NCBI GenBank assembly: GCA_019009955.1
Contig: CM032233.1
Coordinates: 83,586,001 to 83,650,000 of the forward strand
Length of the DNA stretch: 64,000 nt
Reading direction: 5' to 3'
From: Riptortus pedestris
Taxonomy: Eukaryota; Arthropoda; Insecta; Hemiptera; Alydidae
Positions 24,566 to 37,402 of this stretch are shown piece by piece. A model generated the notes under the pieces. It did not search any database and had not been told where the DNA came from. It saw only the letters and a program-made list of their open reading frames with translations. Position 1 is the stretch's first letter, and each line of letters begins with the position of its first letter. Both the position numbers and the translations under genes were made by a program.

Positions 24566-25350
24566 TTTTAGCTAATTTCCCCTAAGGGAAATCAGCTATT
24601 GAGGTTGTACTCATGACACGATTATTGAAAAATTTTCTCAAATGTCCATCGATCCTACCTAGTAAATGACGAATATATATATATTTGTCTGATACCACTC
24701 TAGTGTTCGCAATTTTTGTTTAATCATTACCAAACTCGATATGTAAGCGTTTAATGCCAAATTGAAGATGAAGTTTGTTAACTGCTAAACTCGGACTAAG
24801 AGGAAGGGGGGTTAGAGGGAGGAGGAATTTCGAAAATTCGAAATATCTTCGTTATTATACGTCGGATCGAAAAATGTTATAGAATCAATCTTATTACAAA
24901 TGTTATGTGCTATAATTGTTGTTATATACATATTTTCTCCATCATAAATATTAATCAAGATATTTGCATTATTTAGTTTTCAGCTTTCGGATTCCACCCC
25001 TCCCCCCTCATACTCATGTCATATTAACAATAAGCTGTTATATCATGGACCATATTATTCTAAGTGTAAATACTAAATATTGTTTTCATTGCACTTATAT
25101 TGTGTGAGATACATGCAAAACGTTGTGTGATGTCGTCATCATTTAAGAATTTCAGTTCTTACCTCGTATTTTTTTTTTTATCTATACCATATTCGACATT
25201 TAGCCATTTCAGTCATCACTAAAGATCATATTTATTATTGGGGAAAAATCAGTCATAAGATAGTGAGCAGTAGAGATGAGATCACTAGTGTGTTATACCA
25301 GCACGTGGAAAATCTGCTTAGTTTACGCAGTTCCTGCGTGGCGGGATTTT
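24566..25350 (-). mobile_element. Family-1 element, form C, near complete
   Basis: Reversed from ttttagctaatttcccctaa (3' terminus) to gcttagtttacgcagttcct and gcgtggcggga (5' terminus). The microsatellite is reduced to about 10 bp at 24674. The C-type segment tcatattaacaataagctgt is present, followed by about 150 bp of extra sequence (25130-25290) before the 5' block. Confidence 0.75.
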
Positions 25351-25499
25351 ATTTCTTTGCGCTACGAGTCATTCTTCATTAAACTAGTACTCTTTTTAAA
25401 GTAATAACTCTTTAAATTCTGAATGTATGAAAATAATTTTTAATCTATTATGTTGAACACAACTTTTTAGGTTCTTTTGTGAAGCTGAATAAAATAATA

Positions 25500-25735
25500 A
25501 TTATTTCCACCAGGTATATAGATTATTAGAACATTCGAATTGTTTAATATTTTGAATAAATAATTTAAGTAATACAATGTTAATAACCCTCAAGTGGGAG
25601 CGGAAATTGTAGAGTGGCAAATACATTTATTTCTCTGAACTCATTTCCTGTGAAATGTTGGAATTATTGGAATTACTTTCCACTTACATTTACTATTACT
25701 TATATAATGTAGTTTATATAACTATGCTTAAACAC
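25500..25735 (+). repeat. Dispersed direct repeat, copy 2 of 2
   Basis: Matches 20472-20697. Like copy 1 it begins at ttatttccaccaggtatata and ends near aactatgctta. The sharp, shared edges suggest an unclassified mobile element rather than a large segmental duplication. Confidence 0.75.
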
Positions 25736-26106
25736 TGTGAAGATGAATAAAATGTTTATCATGCATTGAATTGAACTTTACTTTATTTTATTAAGAAAAT
25801 TACCCTTTACAGTACATGCATTTGGCAATAATATATTTGTACAATATTGATATTTGTACAATTGAAGATGAAAATGACAACTGATATTACTTAACTTTGC
25901 TCTGCTATAGTAAAGCTCTGGGCATTGTCTCGTGAGGAATATGCTTGAGTGGTACTAGAAAGGGCTAGTACTTCTGGATTAGGATGATTGGATAGCCTGC
26001 TGCGGAATTTCTTGAATCTAAAGGGATTTAGGTCCTTTACGAATGGGATATTAAGATCTTAATGAAGGGTGAGGTTTGAAATATAATATGGAGTTGCTCC
26101 ATATTA
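25736..26106. other. Single-copy spacer
   Basis: No gene or element end was recognised. Confidence 0.4.
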
Positions 26107-26109
26107 ATC

Positions 26110-26890
26110 CAGAAAAAGTATGAAACTCCTAAATTATCTCATTTTTTTGTTTAATTGCTGAAATTGTATGAATAATTATAAACATTGACTATCTTTTTGG
26201 AATGAATATGCAGCGGAAGTTATTTTGCTTCATCTTTTCTAAAATAAGAAAAATTGGAGCATCTACTATGGTGTACAGGACTTTGGATTGGAAAATCTGG
26301 ATGCGTCTGATACTGGAAGGTTTGAATTGAACATTAGTTCATTTTAGCGAAAAGTTGCCATTTAACAAAAAAAATAGAAGAAAGTAATACTCATTTTAAT
26401 ATTTTGATCTAACTAAGCATTTTTCATTAAGTTTTAGACTCCGAACAATAGGAAAATTCATTTTTCTGTATAATTTGAGTAATTTCCTATCTTGCTGGTA
26501 ATGGTGTTACTTTTACAAGATAATTCTTTATACAGCATTAGTATAGAGTAAAAACGTAATTATGAATATCCATGTCATTCCAAAGAAATTTAGATTTTGA
26601 ACCACATGCATTAACACTATTTACACGTAAATATACTGGACAAAATCATTTAAAAACTATTATTTGAAACACATTGTGTACTACAGTTTTGTGTAAAATC
26701 CTTTTGTCGGTGGAAATTTCAACTCCGACATGAACACGTAGTATATTTTAGGAAAAAAAAGAAGCAAAAATAAACTTCCGCTGCATATTCATTCTGAATA
26801 GACAGTTAAAGTTTATAATTATTCATACAGTTTCAGTGATTAAAAACAGAACAAATTAGTCCATAACTTTCATACTTTTTCTGGGTATTA
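26110..26890. mobile_element. Non-autonomous element with about 150-bp terminal inverted repeats
   Basis: The left arm, from about 26112 (ccagaaaaagtatgaaac), and the right arm, ending near 26882 (catactttttctggg), are inverted copies over about 150 bp. Both include tgtatgaataattataaac and gaatatgcagcggaagtt. About 480 bp of AT-rich, non-coding DNA lies between. The ends start CCAGAAAAAGTATGAA. A tatta-like sequence lies outside both ends but not at identical spacing, so the target duplication is uncertain. Confidence 0.65.
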
Positions 26891-27077
26891 GTACTACAAG
26901 TTGTGTAATTTGTAAGAAATATTCAAAGGTGAGGATTATTTTCCTCCATCTTTTCCACTTAAACAAACTAAATGTTCTTCAATCCAATTTTTGTTAAATC
27001 ATTTTATGTATCGTGATAAAAGACGTAATATTTCGTGCATTTATGAAATTCAGTTATTTTTATATTTAAAATAATGT

Positions 27078-27768
27078 TGTTCAGTCGTCAGTTAGAATTC
27101 AAATCTCCCGCGCTCGCGAGGCGTTCCCAGTTCCCCGCCCACACACATGCATATCGCGAAGGCTGTGGCATACTGCTCCTCTAGGCAGCCGTTGCAGGGA
27201 CAAGCCAGTCTATGATCACCTCTCCTAGAATCAACAGGTTTTGCTGCTCTCGCCTTTCTCCTTCTTGGCCACGTGCTCATCCAGTTTTATCACCGCTACC
27301 AGACTGCATCGCCTCTAGGAAGTGCAGGATTCCCGCTTTTAACTACCTAATAATGCTAGCATTATATGCGCAAGTATCTCATGAGTACTCATATATATTA
27401 TAAGACCAACTGTTAATTTAGAGTGTATAGTTATGGCCCCTTATTATATGCGCAAGTATCTCATGAGTACTATATATATTAAATCCTAATTCTTAACATA
27501 TTAGTTCTTAAAGTTTGTTTAATGCTTACATTTCATGTTTTGCTATAGAGATAATTTTAACTATTCAATATACCTAATTCTTACGAGAACTCACATAGTT
27601 GTTTTGTTTTCTTTATTTATCTTTTTCCTCATCTCTCCATGACAAATAACAAATGGTTCAGTCTAAATTCTCTCCCAACTCTTTCTTGCCTTTAACACAA
27701 GATTTCCGCCATTACAATTTGGTGCCGACATTTTCTATTACATCCAAAGCTTACCGCACGCCCCTACA
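27078..27768 (-). mobile_element. Solo LTR (family 2, copy C)
   Basis: The plus strand reads tgttcagtcgtcagtt ... ttaccgcacgcccctaca, the reverse complement of the TG...CA copies at 13933 and 40154. Flanks are aatgt (27073-27077) and catgt (27769-27773), an old duplication with one change. It includes the central palindrome aatgctagcatt (about 27352) and, unlike the others, a local duplication of tatgcgcaagtatctcatga at 27365 and 27447. Confidence 0.75.
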
Positions 27769-27773
27769 CATGT

Positions 27774-30159
27774 TGTTGTTTTTTAATAATTTTGGTGAAT
27801 TCGTAATTTAAAAATTTATTAGTGATTTCTGATAGTACTATTTTCAGTAAAAATGACTCGTCACGGAATGTTTAAATGGCAACCAAAAACAATCTAAATA
27901 TGTTAACGATTTTTTAATCTTTGTTTAAAAATCAAAGGTAACTCTACACACTACCTGGTAAAGCACGAAAAAAAATAAAAAATATAGAGCAAACTGGTTT
28001 TCAAGAATCCACATGGATCAGTTCAGCAGCTTGCAGGGTACTACTCATTCTTCAATTCCTAATTATCACGGTCTAGACACTGGGAAGGAAATATATTAGA
28101 GCAAAACAAGAGTTGGCGTATCAGGGCATCTGTGGCAAATCCAAGACTATTACAAAAAAAAAAAAAAGGGGGAAAAAAAAAAAAAGGGGAAAAAAAAAAA
28201 AAAAAAAAAAATAAAAATATCACATCACCGGGTAAAGCGTAAACACGAAGTTTAATAATCTCGAACATGAGCAGGCGATGTGAAAATACTCAGACCCACA
28301 ACACAATAGTTAGTTCAATAAGGATTATATTTAACTTCAAAAAATTGTTAAGAAAGTCCCTTATAGATGAACCTAATTTCTAACAAGTGATACCCAAATA
28401 TTTGGTTTTTCGAAAACAATGTTTTTAAATACAGTATTTAACTAGGCTATACCAAAATTAGGGAAGAAAACATTATTATATCCATCTGTACATTATTATT
28501 TTTTTATAGAATTATATATAAAGTTTATTGAGTTGAAATTATGAAACGTTTAATAGGCTAATAAAACATATAATAATACTAAATAAGTAGAAAATAAAAA
28601 GCGCTAAAATAAAGAGAAATATTATATGTGAAAAATAAAAACATTTGTGATTGATTTATTGAATTTGAACGTAATAGCTTGTGGCATGACTGAAGCATTG
28701 ACTTTCGACCTGGTTGTCAATATATTTTATTAATTTAATTCTTAAATTATCAAATTTGCTCATCCAAAAGGCCACAAACATTAAGATTGCTTAATTTTTC
28801 GATAAACAAGGGATAACGATGAATGAAACTTTGTTTTTCCCGAATAGGACCAAGATTCGCCAGATAAATATTTGTAACAGAGAAAAATCCGGAAATCCAC
28901 TCCATTCAAATAGGAATAAACTGATAAGTGGATTTGTTTAAAAGTGAACTGTATACTATAATATAACCAAGATGTAGGCAGGATTTGCTAAACTGTAAAG
29001 AAAATTAGTTTCAGACAAGCTTAGGAATCAAATTATCCTACAAGTGTCCGATCAGACCTCGACTACATGCATACATCATTCTCACCCAATAATGGGAGAG
29101 CAAGCAGTTCATACTCAATAAAATGAAAATTTAATAAAAAACAAATCACAAGAGGTATTCCGTTTAAGTATTAATTCAAAATAATAATTTAATTAAGTAC
29201 TGAAAACGTTCGGTATTTTGTGTTTATAAAGAACAGGATATCATAAATAAATGTTATTATAAGACAAAGAGATGCTTACTATTATTACTTTAATATTTCA
29301 TAGCTTTAACTCTTCAGAGCTAAATGAAATTTCAAGGTCTGAAAGACATGAAATATGAGAAGAAATTTTGATATTTGTTTACAAAAGCAGGCTCTTAGGG
29401 GGTTGAGTTGTAAAGGGTCCTAAAGAATTTTATATCTTCTCAGATTCTGTTTGGGTTTGACTCATTTCACTCTGAGGAATCATTCTCTCCCTCTTTGCTC
29501 CTTTTCATTAGTTTTTTTTTTTTTTAAGAACGTTTTCCTTGGCAACAATAAACGTTTCAATATTAAATTTTTAGATTAGAGCCGTCGTTTTGATGAGACA
29601 TTCAACATACAAAAGGATCTTCTTTAAATATCTCATTAATGGTAACTTCGGTGGCATTTATTATTTTTTAAATTATCCTGGTATGGAAATCACGAAGGAA
29701 AAATTGAGTTAGGATGAAAATTTGAAATATGATTCAATAGATTGTTGTACCCTTATTAATACATTTTAGGTACAAAAACATATTTCTTATGTTTCTAAAA
29801 CAAATATTAAAAAACACCAGATTAGAAACCCATTTGTAATGATACATTTACGAATTCCATGATATTTTTTTACTGTCTTGGTTTATTTATCGTGGTTCAC
29901 AGAAAAACTACACCAGGGACATGGAAATACCTCTGTACACAAATGCATCAATGTTCATCGCTTGCCTTTACTCCATTCATTGCGAATAAAAAAAACGCAG
30001 TAATTGTGCACATGTTGAGTTCACCATACAATTGCACTTGATGGAATACAATGTGTATTTATACCACCCGTTAAAAATTCCACAATTCGTATAAATATTC
30101 TGTCGCTCTACCCAGTCAGGAAAGCAGGCCTTTTCACTTTATTTCGGCAAGTACCCACG
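27774..30159. other. Long unannotated AT-rich stretch
   Basis: About 2.4 kb, the longest part of the window without a recognisable repeat. It contains a poly-A/G tract at 28154-28212 and many short A- or T-runs. No open frame has a recognisable domain, and no splice-consistent gene could be built. Confidence 0.45.
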
Positions 30160-30281
30160 TTTTAGCAGATTTGTCTTAAGGGAAATCAGCTATTGAGGAC
30201 GTACTCATGACGCGGTTTTCGAAAAACTTCTTCAAATGTCCATCGATCCTACCGAGAAGATGACGAAAATGAGGTCCCTTC

Positions 30282-30327
<46 letters not shown>

Positions 30328-30827
30328 CTGTTAACGCTCTAGCGGTCCCAATTTTTGTTTGATCGTTACCAAACTCGAATTTTAATCGTTTTATGCAAAA
30401 AGAAAGATCATGTTCGTTAAAGGCTGAAATCGTACCAGTGGGAGGGGGGTTTAGAGGGAGGGATTTTCTAAAATTCAAAATATCTCCGTTATTGTGCGTC
30501 GGTCCGAAAAATTGTATAGAACCAGTCTTATTGAAAATTAAATTTACTATTAAATGTTATATACATTTATTCTCTATCTTGAATAGTAACCGAGATATTT
30601 GCATTTTTATTATGTGTGTGCCTGATGACAGAGTTGAGATCGGCTGAAGTCGGTTCTATTCCGGACTTTCCGCCTAATGCTAATTCGGCCGTCTCCTGTT
30701 CGGCTCTCGTGATATTGGTTTAGAGGCTCGTTACTACTACTGTTAATAGTACAATAGATTTCTCTATTGTAAAACTTCACGTGGGAAATCTGCTTAGTTT
30801 ACGCACCCCCTGCGTGACGAACTTTTT
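30160..30827 (-). mobile_element. Family-1 element, form B, complete
   Basis: Reversed copy from ttttagcagatttgtcttaa to gcttagtttacgcaccccct and gcgtgacgaac. It carries (TA)n at 30287-30323 and the full B segment (gttcggctctcgtgatattg), with the gttaatagt/tctctattgtaaaactt 5' region. The terminal palindrome has one changed base in one half only. Confidence 0.85.
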
Positions 30828-31756
30828 TATAATTGAGAAAATGAAACAGTTTCGTCACCTAGGAAGAATTATAACTTAAGAAGATTACAGCAAACCTAAA
30901 TTTATCGAACCGAAGCTCTTACTTAACATACTTTCCAAAGCAACAGTGATTTTTGACTAAGGAACACATAAATAAGGAGTGAGCATAATCAGAGTCAAAT
31001 TTCGGATTTTTCAGAAATGAGAAAAAAAAATCCGATTATAATCAATGCAAAATGTAAATTTCACTTAGAATCAACAAAACTGGTTGGACTCGGAAGAAAT
31101 GGAAATTGGAAGATGTAAATGAGGTAAGTGAAAGCACAGGTTTATTCAAAGCTGAGGATAAAACGGAGAGGAGTAGAGTTAAGCTTATTGAAAAACCCCT
31201 ATGACACAACGATTTTTTTTTCATAGATATATTCAGGTACGAATGGGAAGAGAGGGGTGTAGAAAAATAAAGAGCAGCTTTTGAAGATATAAACGCCTTA
31301 ACATGACACCAATGGTTATACCATTACAGTTATTAATATTTACGTAAGTTAGTTGGTTTTATTTTTTTTTAGATATAATTACCTTTTGTAGCACATTCTT
31401 ATTAATTCTGACACGGCTGACTGTAGCGGGTGGAGGAGAGAGAGAGTCTGTTTATGAAACTATAATCGGATTGTTCTATCGTATAAAGCTGATGAAGTGC
31501 TTGGAAGCTGTCCTCTCTCATAAGGGAATTTTCATATTAGGCCCCTTGTTGCTTGCTAAAAACCTCTACACAACCTTCCCCTCTCTCACTTCCACCATCT
31601 ACAATTTTAAACAGAAAATTCTTGCTAACCCCTTTCTTGGAAATGCATTTCCCTTTTTGTTTGCAAGAATTTCCACCACTAATGTATACTCAATCAAAAG
31701 AGGTTGCGGGCATGATAAAGTAATTATATTCACTAAATTGATAATACATTAAACAT
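30828..31756. other. Single-copy spacer
   Basis: No supported gene. A 93-codon open frame at 31471-31752 has no recognisable domain and ends at the start of the minisatellite; I regard it as chance. Confidence 0.4.
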
Positions 31757-33092
31757 ATTATTATAAATATAGACGGTAATAAATTATATATTTTCCAATA
31801 AATATAGACGGTAATACATTTTACAGTATAGACGGTAATAAATTATATAATTCACTATAAATATAGACGGTAATAAATTATATATTTTACTACAAATATT
31901 AACGGTAATAAATTATATGTTTTACTATAATACAGACGGTAATAAATTATATGTTTTACTATAATATAGACAGTAATAAATAATATCTCCTATTATAAAT
32001 ATAGACGGTAATAAATTATATAATTCACTATAAATATAGACGGTAATAAATTATATGTTTTACTATAATATAGACGGTAATAAATTATATGTTTTACTAC
32101 AAATATTAAAGGTAATAAATTATATCTCCTATTATAAATATAGACGGTAATAAATTATATATTTTACTACAAATATTAACAGTAATAAATAATATCTCCT
32201 ATTATAAATATAGACGGTAATAAATTATATAATTCACAATAAATATAGACGGTAATAAATTATATGTTTTACTATAATATAGACGGTAATAAATTATATG
32301 TTTTCTATAAATATAGACGGTAATAAATTATATGTTTTACTGTAATATAGACGGTAATAAATTATATGTTTTACTGTAAAATAGACGGTAATAAATTATA
32401 TGTTTTACTGTAATATAGACGGTAATAAATTATATGTTTTACTATAATATAGACGGTAATAAATTATATTTTTTACTATAATAAATTATATGATTTACTA
32501 TAATATAGACGGTAATAAATTATATGTTTTACTATAAATATAGACCGTAATCAATTATATGTTTTACTGTAATATAGACGGTAATAAATTATATGATTTA
32601 ATATAATATAGACAATAATAAATTATATGTTTTACTGTAATATAGACGGTAATAAATTATATGTTTTACTATAATATAGACGGTAATAAATTATATTTTT
32701 TACTATAATATAGACGGTAATAAATTATATGTTTTACTATAAATATAGACGGTAATAAATTATATGTTTTACTATAATATAGACGGTAATAAATTATATG
32801 TTTTACTATACATATAGACGGTAATAAATTATATGTTTTACTATAATATAGACGGTAATAAATTATATGTTTTACTATAAATATAGACGGTAATAAATTA
32901 TATGTTTTACTATAAATATAGACGGTAATAAATTATATATTTAACTACAAATATAGACGGTAATAAATTATATATTTTACTATAAATATAGACTTAATAA
33001 ATTGTATATTTTACTATCAGTATAGACGGTAATAAATTATAAATTTTACTATAAATATAGACGGTAATAATTTATATATTTTACTGTAAATA
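31757..33092 (+). repeat. Minisatellite, about 34-35-bp unit, roughly 38 copies
   Basis: Units carry the core tagacggtaataaattatat followed by a variable half such as gttttactataa, aattcactataaat or ctcctattataaat. Unit length alternates because of a single-A difference before tatagac. The first third mixes several variants in a partly repeated order; from about 32250 the gttttac type dominates. The array ends are diverged. There are no unique spacers between equal repeats, so it is not a CRISPR. Confidence 0.95.
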
Positions 33093-34719
33093 CAAATGCA
33101 TTACTCTGATAACATCTCAGCTGCCCCACAATATCTGTTTATTGCTTCCAAACCTCAGGTCTAAACGGATTTTTAATTTTGTGAGTGGTTGAAATCGGAA
33201 AGAGTGAGGGTTTAGAGAAAGGATTAAATATACAATCGTAAATATATTCTTCATTTTGTCGTTCTTTTCTTACCTGAGATACCAGATTCCTTCGCCATCT
33301 AGCACATCAAAAATGGATGTCCATGACATTTCTCGAATTAGGACATAAAAAAATACTTTTATCCCCTAAAACACATATTTTCGTAATAAAATAGAAGGAA
33401 CCAACAGTGACTGACGCCGATGGAGGTCAGTCTAGAGACCATCCTTTCTGTCATTCCAGTGAGAACCATTCCCCCTTCGCTCCATTATCCCCCCTAAAAC
33501 TGTATCAATAAGCCCCGGTACCCCCCTATTATTTAAAGGCATAATTAGGTACTTCCGCTGATATTTTAAGTGACTTGTAACCATTTTCTACAATATATTA
33601 ACTTCCACAGTAGCTAGTAAGCGGCTTTTTGAGAGGCTCTCCTAAGTCAGAAACGAGCAAATAGCGAAGTGGGAGATAGGGGTGAGAGGAGAAGGGTGGG
33701 TTCGCTCCTACTGTAGGGCCTACTGAAAGAGGCAAATGAGCACGAAGGATGGGATCCCAGTTACATCATTGCCATTTCCTCCTGTTTACATTTCATCAAG
33801 GACTCCTCGTCCGGGATCATCCCAACACACCCCTCCTCTTGATTTAATTCAAAATCAACATCTCATACCAAATGTGTATATGAATGTGTCTACTCTAAGG
33901 TAGTATTCGGTCAGTAACTACTCCCATAACGTTATTGGAGTGACTCCTCATAGATCGGTGCATTCGTGTCTGGATGCAAAGATTTGTCTTCGAAGGGGGT
34001 ACATACTGTTCGTTATGTTTACCTAATAAAAATATATTCTCATTTGTCATAATTACATATAATATTTGAGAGAGGCAATCAAATGGACCCCCGGCTATGC
34101 GTTGTGTAAATTGAATTTGACGCGGTTCTGATTTAGAAACCACTCCCTCCCCAGCTACTGTTATCAGCTAACTACTGTCAGTCCTATACAGACTTTGTTT
34201 GTGGGAGTTCAGTTCATTGTGTTTCTTAGTCCTCATGCTTTATGCCCATCTTGTTTCGGGTGTGTTGCAGGGACCTTCTCTCCCTCTCTGTGGGAATCCA
34301 TTCCCCTTTGACGTTACATGCTGAAATTATCTAGTGTTTTCTTTGGCAGTTTATCCAGACCGGCGGTGGTGAGATGCCTACTTCTCCTTGAATCTATTCA
34401 TTCACCTCCTTCGCTTCTCTCATGCTTCAATGCCGTTTCATTCGAGGTAAATGCTACAGAGATAAGACGGATTTACTATAATATTTGGTTTTTTTTATTA
34501 TTTGTATAAAATGTTTTCCTTGTCCATTTTTCGTTTATCTGAGCTCCAGAGCCTAATGTATTTTTGTTATAGGTTATTTAAATTTGTTTTCCTATTTCTA
34601 GACTAATAAGGAGCCGTAATGCATAAGCTATGCAGCCGAACTTCAAATTTAAGTAGGCCATGAGAGGATTAATGATGCAATTCCTGATAAGTGAAAATTT
34701 CATGAGTAGCCTAGATTAC
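33093..34719. other. Unannotated single-copy stretch
   Basis: About 1.6 kb, less AT-rich than the surroundings in 33400-34450. Short open frames occur on both strands without a domain I recognise. If a host exon lies in this window, this and 41758-43321 are the most plausible places, but nothing can be demonstrated. Confidence 0.35.
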
Positions 34720-35010
34720 CTAATGGCTGAAAACAAAAAAATTCAATAACTCGCTCAATATTCAAATTAGATAAACAAAAAAAAACATATAGAATTACAA
34801 TTGAAGGGCATTAAATCATTAACAAAATTGATTTTATAACATTTTTTGATCCTAAAATATTTAGATAGTTTTATTTTAACCCCTTCTAAACACCTCACCC
34901 TTCTGATCCGATTACGGTTATTAACAAATTTTATATTTAGCTTCATATGAATCATATAAATATTGAGTATGGTATCGATCAAAAAATATATATTCTTTAT
35001 TGATGACGTC
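34720..35010 (+). mobile_element. Very old family-1 relative
   Basis: The order of blocks (actcgctcaatattcaaatt, attgattttataacattttt, tgatcctaaaatat, ctgatccgattacggttatt) matches the family-1 body with heavy divergence. Ends and microsatellite are lost. Confidence 0.5.
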
Positions 35011-35084
35011 AAATCTAATATATTACAAATATTTCACGGTGTAAAAGTTCAATGAAAACCATATTTGATATTTAGGCTAGGAAT

Positions 35085-35352
35085 AAGATTTTTCACGTAT
35101 ACCAGCTTATTGTTAATATGAGAAGAGGTGAGGGTTGGGGGTATGCAAATGGCTCAAAACTAAGCAATGCAAATATCTGGATTAATATTCAAGATTGAAG
35201 AAAACAATAATGTAACTACGTTTATAGAAAATAAAATTTTCAACTATATTGATCTTTATGGCATTCCAATGCCACTCATAAAAGTGGAGTTATTTTGAAT
35301 GTTTGATTTCCCAGTTTCTAACCCCTCCCCCCTTAAGGGAAATCTGCTAATA
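35085..35352 (+). mobile_element. Old family-1 element, form C, with 3' terminus
   Basis: Contains gcttattgttaatatgag, tctggattaatattcaagat and a C-run, then jumps directly to cccttaagggaaatctgcta. Most of the 3' half, including the microsatellite, is deleted. Confidence 0.6.
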
Positions 35353-35974
35353 CTATTTTAGGAACCTTTTAGCAGGTGTCTCCTTCTAAAAGAGGAAGAG
35401 GGGTACAAAGCATTACCAAGCATATTACTAGCTGGGCATCTCCAGTAGAAGGCCAGTTGGTGTCAGTGACCTATGAAGTTTCACGTAAACAACATTAGAC
35501 GAACATTTGCTTCCTCCATTGGGAGAGGACAATACACGCTAACGATACTGAAAAAGGAACATTCATCTCATCAATAAAGACATGCGCCCTTTTGTATATA
35601 GTTTTTGTTTTGATATTCCACCTAAAATGGGTGGGACTACATTTTTACTTTCTTGTGTGATGTATAAGAATTAGGATTGTAAAACTATAAAAATTTCAGT
35701 TGCCAAATTTCAACCGAATTGTCTTATCTGACCTTCACTGATCCTAATTTTACTAGTTTCGGCATAGCATCGGGCATAGTGCGTGCCCCGCATAACACAA
35801 AAGCGACTCTTCAAAGAAAGTTCATATTTCACTGCGGTACATTTAGAACTGCACCTCAACTTTGGATTGAAATTGAGTTAGGCGAAAATTGGGGATTAGA
35901 GGGAGACACGACATTTTCCAAACCCATGAGCTACAGATGATTTCTATAAGATCATTCGAGTTTATCATGAAAAA
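35353..35974. other. Single-copy spacer
   Basis: No gene or element end was recognised. A 73-codon frame at 35719-35940 has ordinary composition but no recognisable domain. Confidence 0.4.
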
Positions 35975-36416
35975 TCCGCCACGGAGGGGCTGCGTACACT
36001 AAGCAGATTTCCCACGTTAAGTTATACAATAGAGAAATTTCACGAGAGCCGAACAGTTCCGGAAACGGCCGAACTAGCTTTTGCCGGAAAACCACGATTA
36101 GAGCCGAATTTAGCCGATCACATCTCGTCCGTTACGTGCACACACTTAATAAAAATGCAAATATCTCGGTTAATATTCAAGATACAGAATAAATGTATAT
36201 AACTATATTAATAGTACATTTAATTTGCAATAAGATTGGTTTATAACAATTTTTAGATCCGACGTATAGTAACGGAGATATTTCGAATTTTCAAAAATCT
36301 CTCCTCTAAACCCTCCCCCTCCCACCATTCCGATTTCAGCCACTAACGGACTTGATCTTTATTTTTACATAAAACGTTTGGTAACGACCAAGCATAAATT
36401 GCGAACACTAGAGTGT

Positions 36417-36418
<2 letters not shown>
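35975..36418 (+). mobile_element. Family-1 element, form B, 5' half to microsatellite
   Basis: From tccgccacggaggggctgcg with AGCAGATTTCCC, gagccgaacagttccgga, the body block and aacactagagtgttaac, leading into the tract at 36419. No 3' half follows: the sequence passes from the microsatellite into the arm of the large palindrome. Confidence 0.8.
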
Positions 36419-36493
<75 letters not shown>

Positions 36494-36497
36494 ACAC

Positions 36498-36571
<74 letters not shown>

Positions 36572-36596
36572 TTATATACATATATATATATATACA

Positions 36597-36650
<54 letters not shown>
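36419..36650. repeat. (AC)n then (TA)n microsatellite, about 230 bp
   Basis: About 75 bp of AC, then TA with scattered CA and ATT interruptions. It occupies the usual family-1 microsatellite position and is the longest such tract here. Confidence 0.95.
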
Positions 36651-36651
<1 letters not shown>

Positions 36652-37024
36652 TTTCTTTTAATTATGATTTAATAGTCGTCTTCAACTGGGTGGCCTCCTG
36701 GTAATCGATAAGTACCAAAATTTTAACTCGATAATTAATTCCAGATATAATCACTTCATTAGAAATATTTCAAGCTTATTAGGGCATCTAATGATAGTTG
36801 TCTAAACAAGATAAATCTGATATGGGCAAAACCTAACTGCCTTGTTCCTGTTACTATCATTTGAAAGTGATATGCGATAACTCCGTTCAAATTTATCGGG
36901 CAAATGACTAACAATGTCATAGGACAAATTTTATTCATGTATTCATAATAAACAAAAATACCTTCAATAAATAATTTGAATCTCTAATACGTACGGAGAA
37001 ATATTATATTTGTTTCGTAAGTTC

Positions 37025-37260
37025 CTAATGGCTCAAATCAAAACTGGGAGAGGGGTGTTTAAGAGAGGAAACTTCTACAATTCGAAATATCTCCGTTATT
37101 ATACTTCAGAACTAAAAGTTAGACAGTAACAATCTCATTTCAAATTTAATTTTCTATAAATGTTGTTATGTACGATTTTCTCTATTTTGAACATTAACCG
37201 AGCTATTTACATTTTTTCGTTTTTCAGCCTTCAGAACCGCCACTGAAGCGTTCAGTGGGG
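37025..37260 (-). mobile_element. Diverged family-1 body in the left palindrome arm
   Basis: Reversed blocks cctaatggctcaaatcaaaa, cgaaatatctccgttattat and attttgaacattaaccgagc are recognisable. Ends and microsatellite are missing. The mirror copy lies at about 39473-39708. Confidence 0.6.
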
Positions 37261-37402
37261 GCCACTCTTAACACGTTGAGTAACGGACCTACTAAAACAT
37301 ATCATATCCAGCTGTTCTCAGTGTTACTCTGAAAGAATAATTTATTCTATTCTTAGTTTGGAAATTGAACAGTAAACCATTTTCCTAACATAGAAGCATT
37401 AG

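Noticed and set aside
28152..28212. Poly-A/G tract as a retrogene poly-A tail
   Set aside because: No coding sequence or target duplication adjoins it, and the A-runs are interrupted by ggggg blocks.
31757..33092. Possible CRISPR array
   Set aside because: Repeats of about 34 bp are directly adjoining with variable halves, no unique spacers and no cas genes, in eukaryotic-looking DNA. It is a minisatellite.
36343..36661. Tyr-Ile and Thr-His rich frames on both strands
   Set aside because: They are translations of (TA)n and (AC)n. The same applies to all IYIYIY frames, e.g. at 7505, 19635, 40118, 46860 and 54018.
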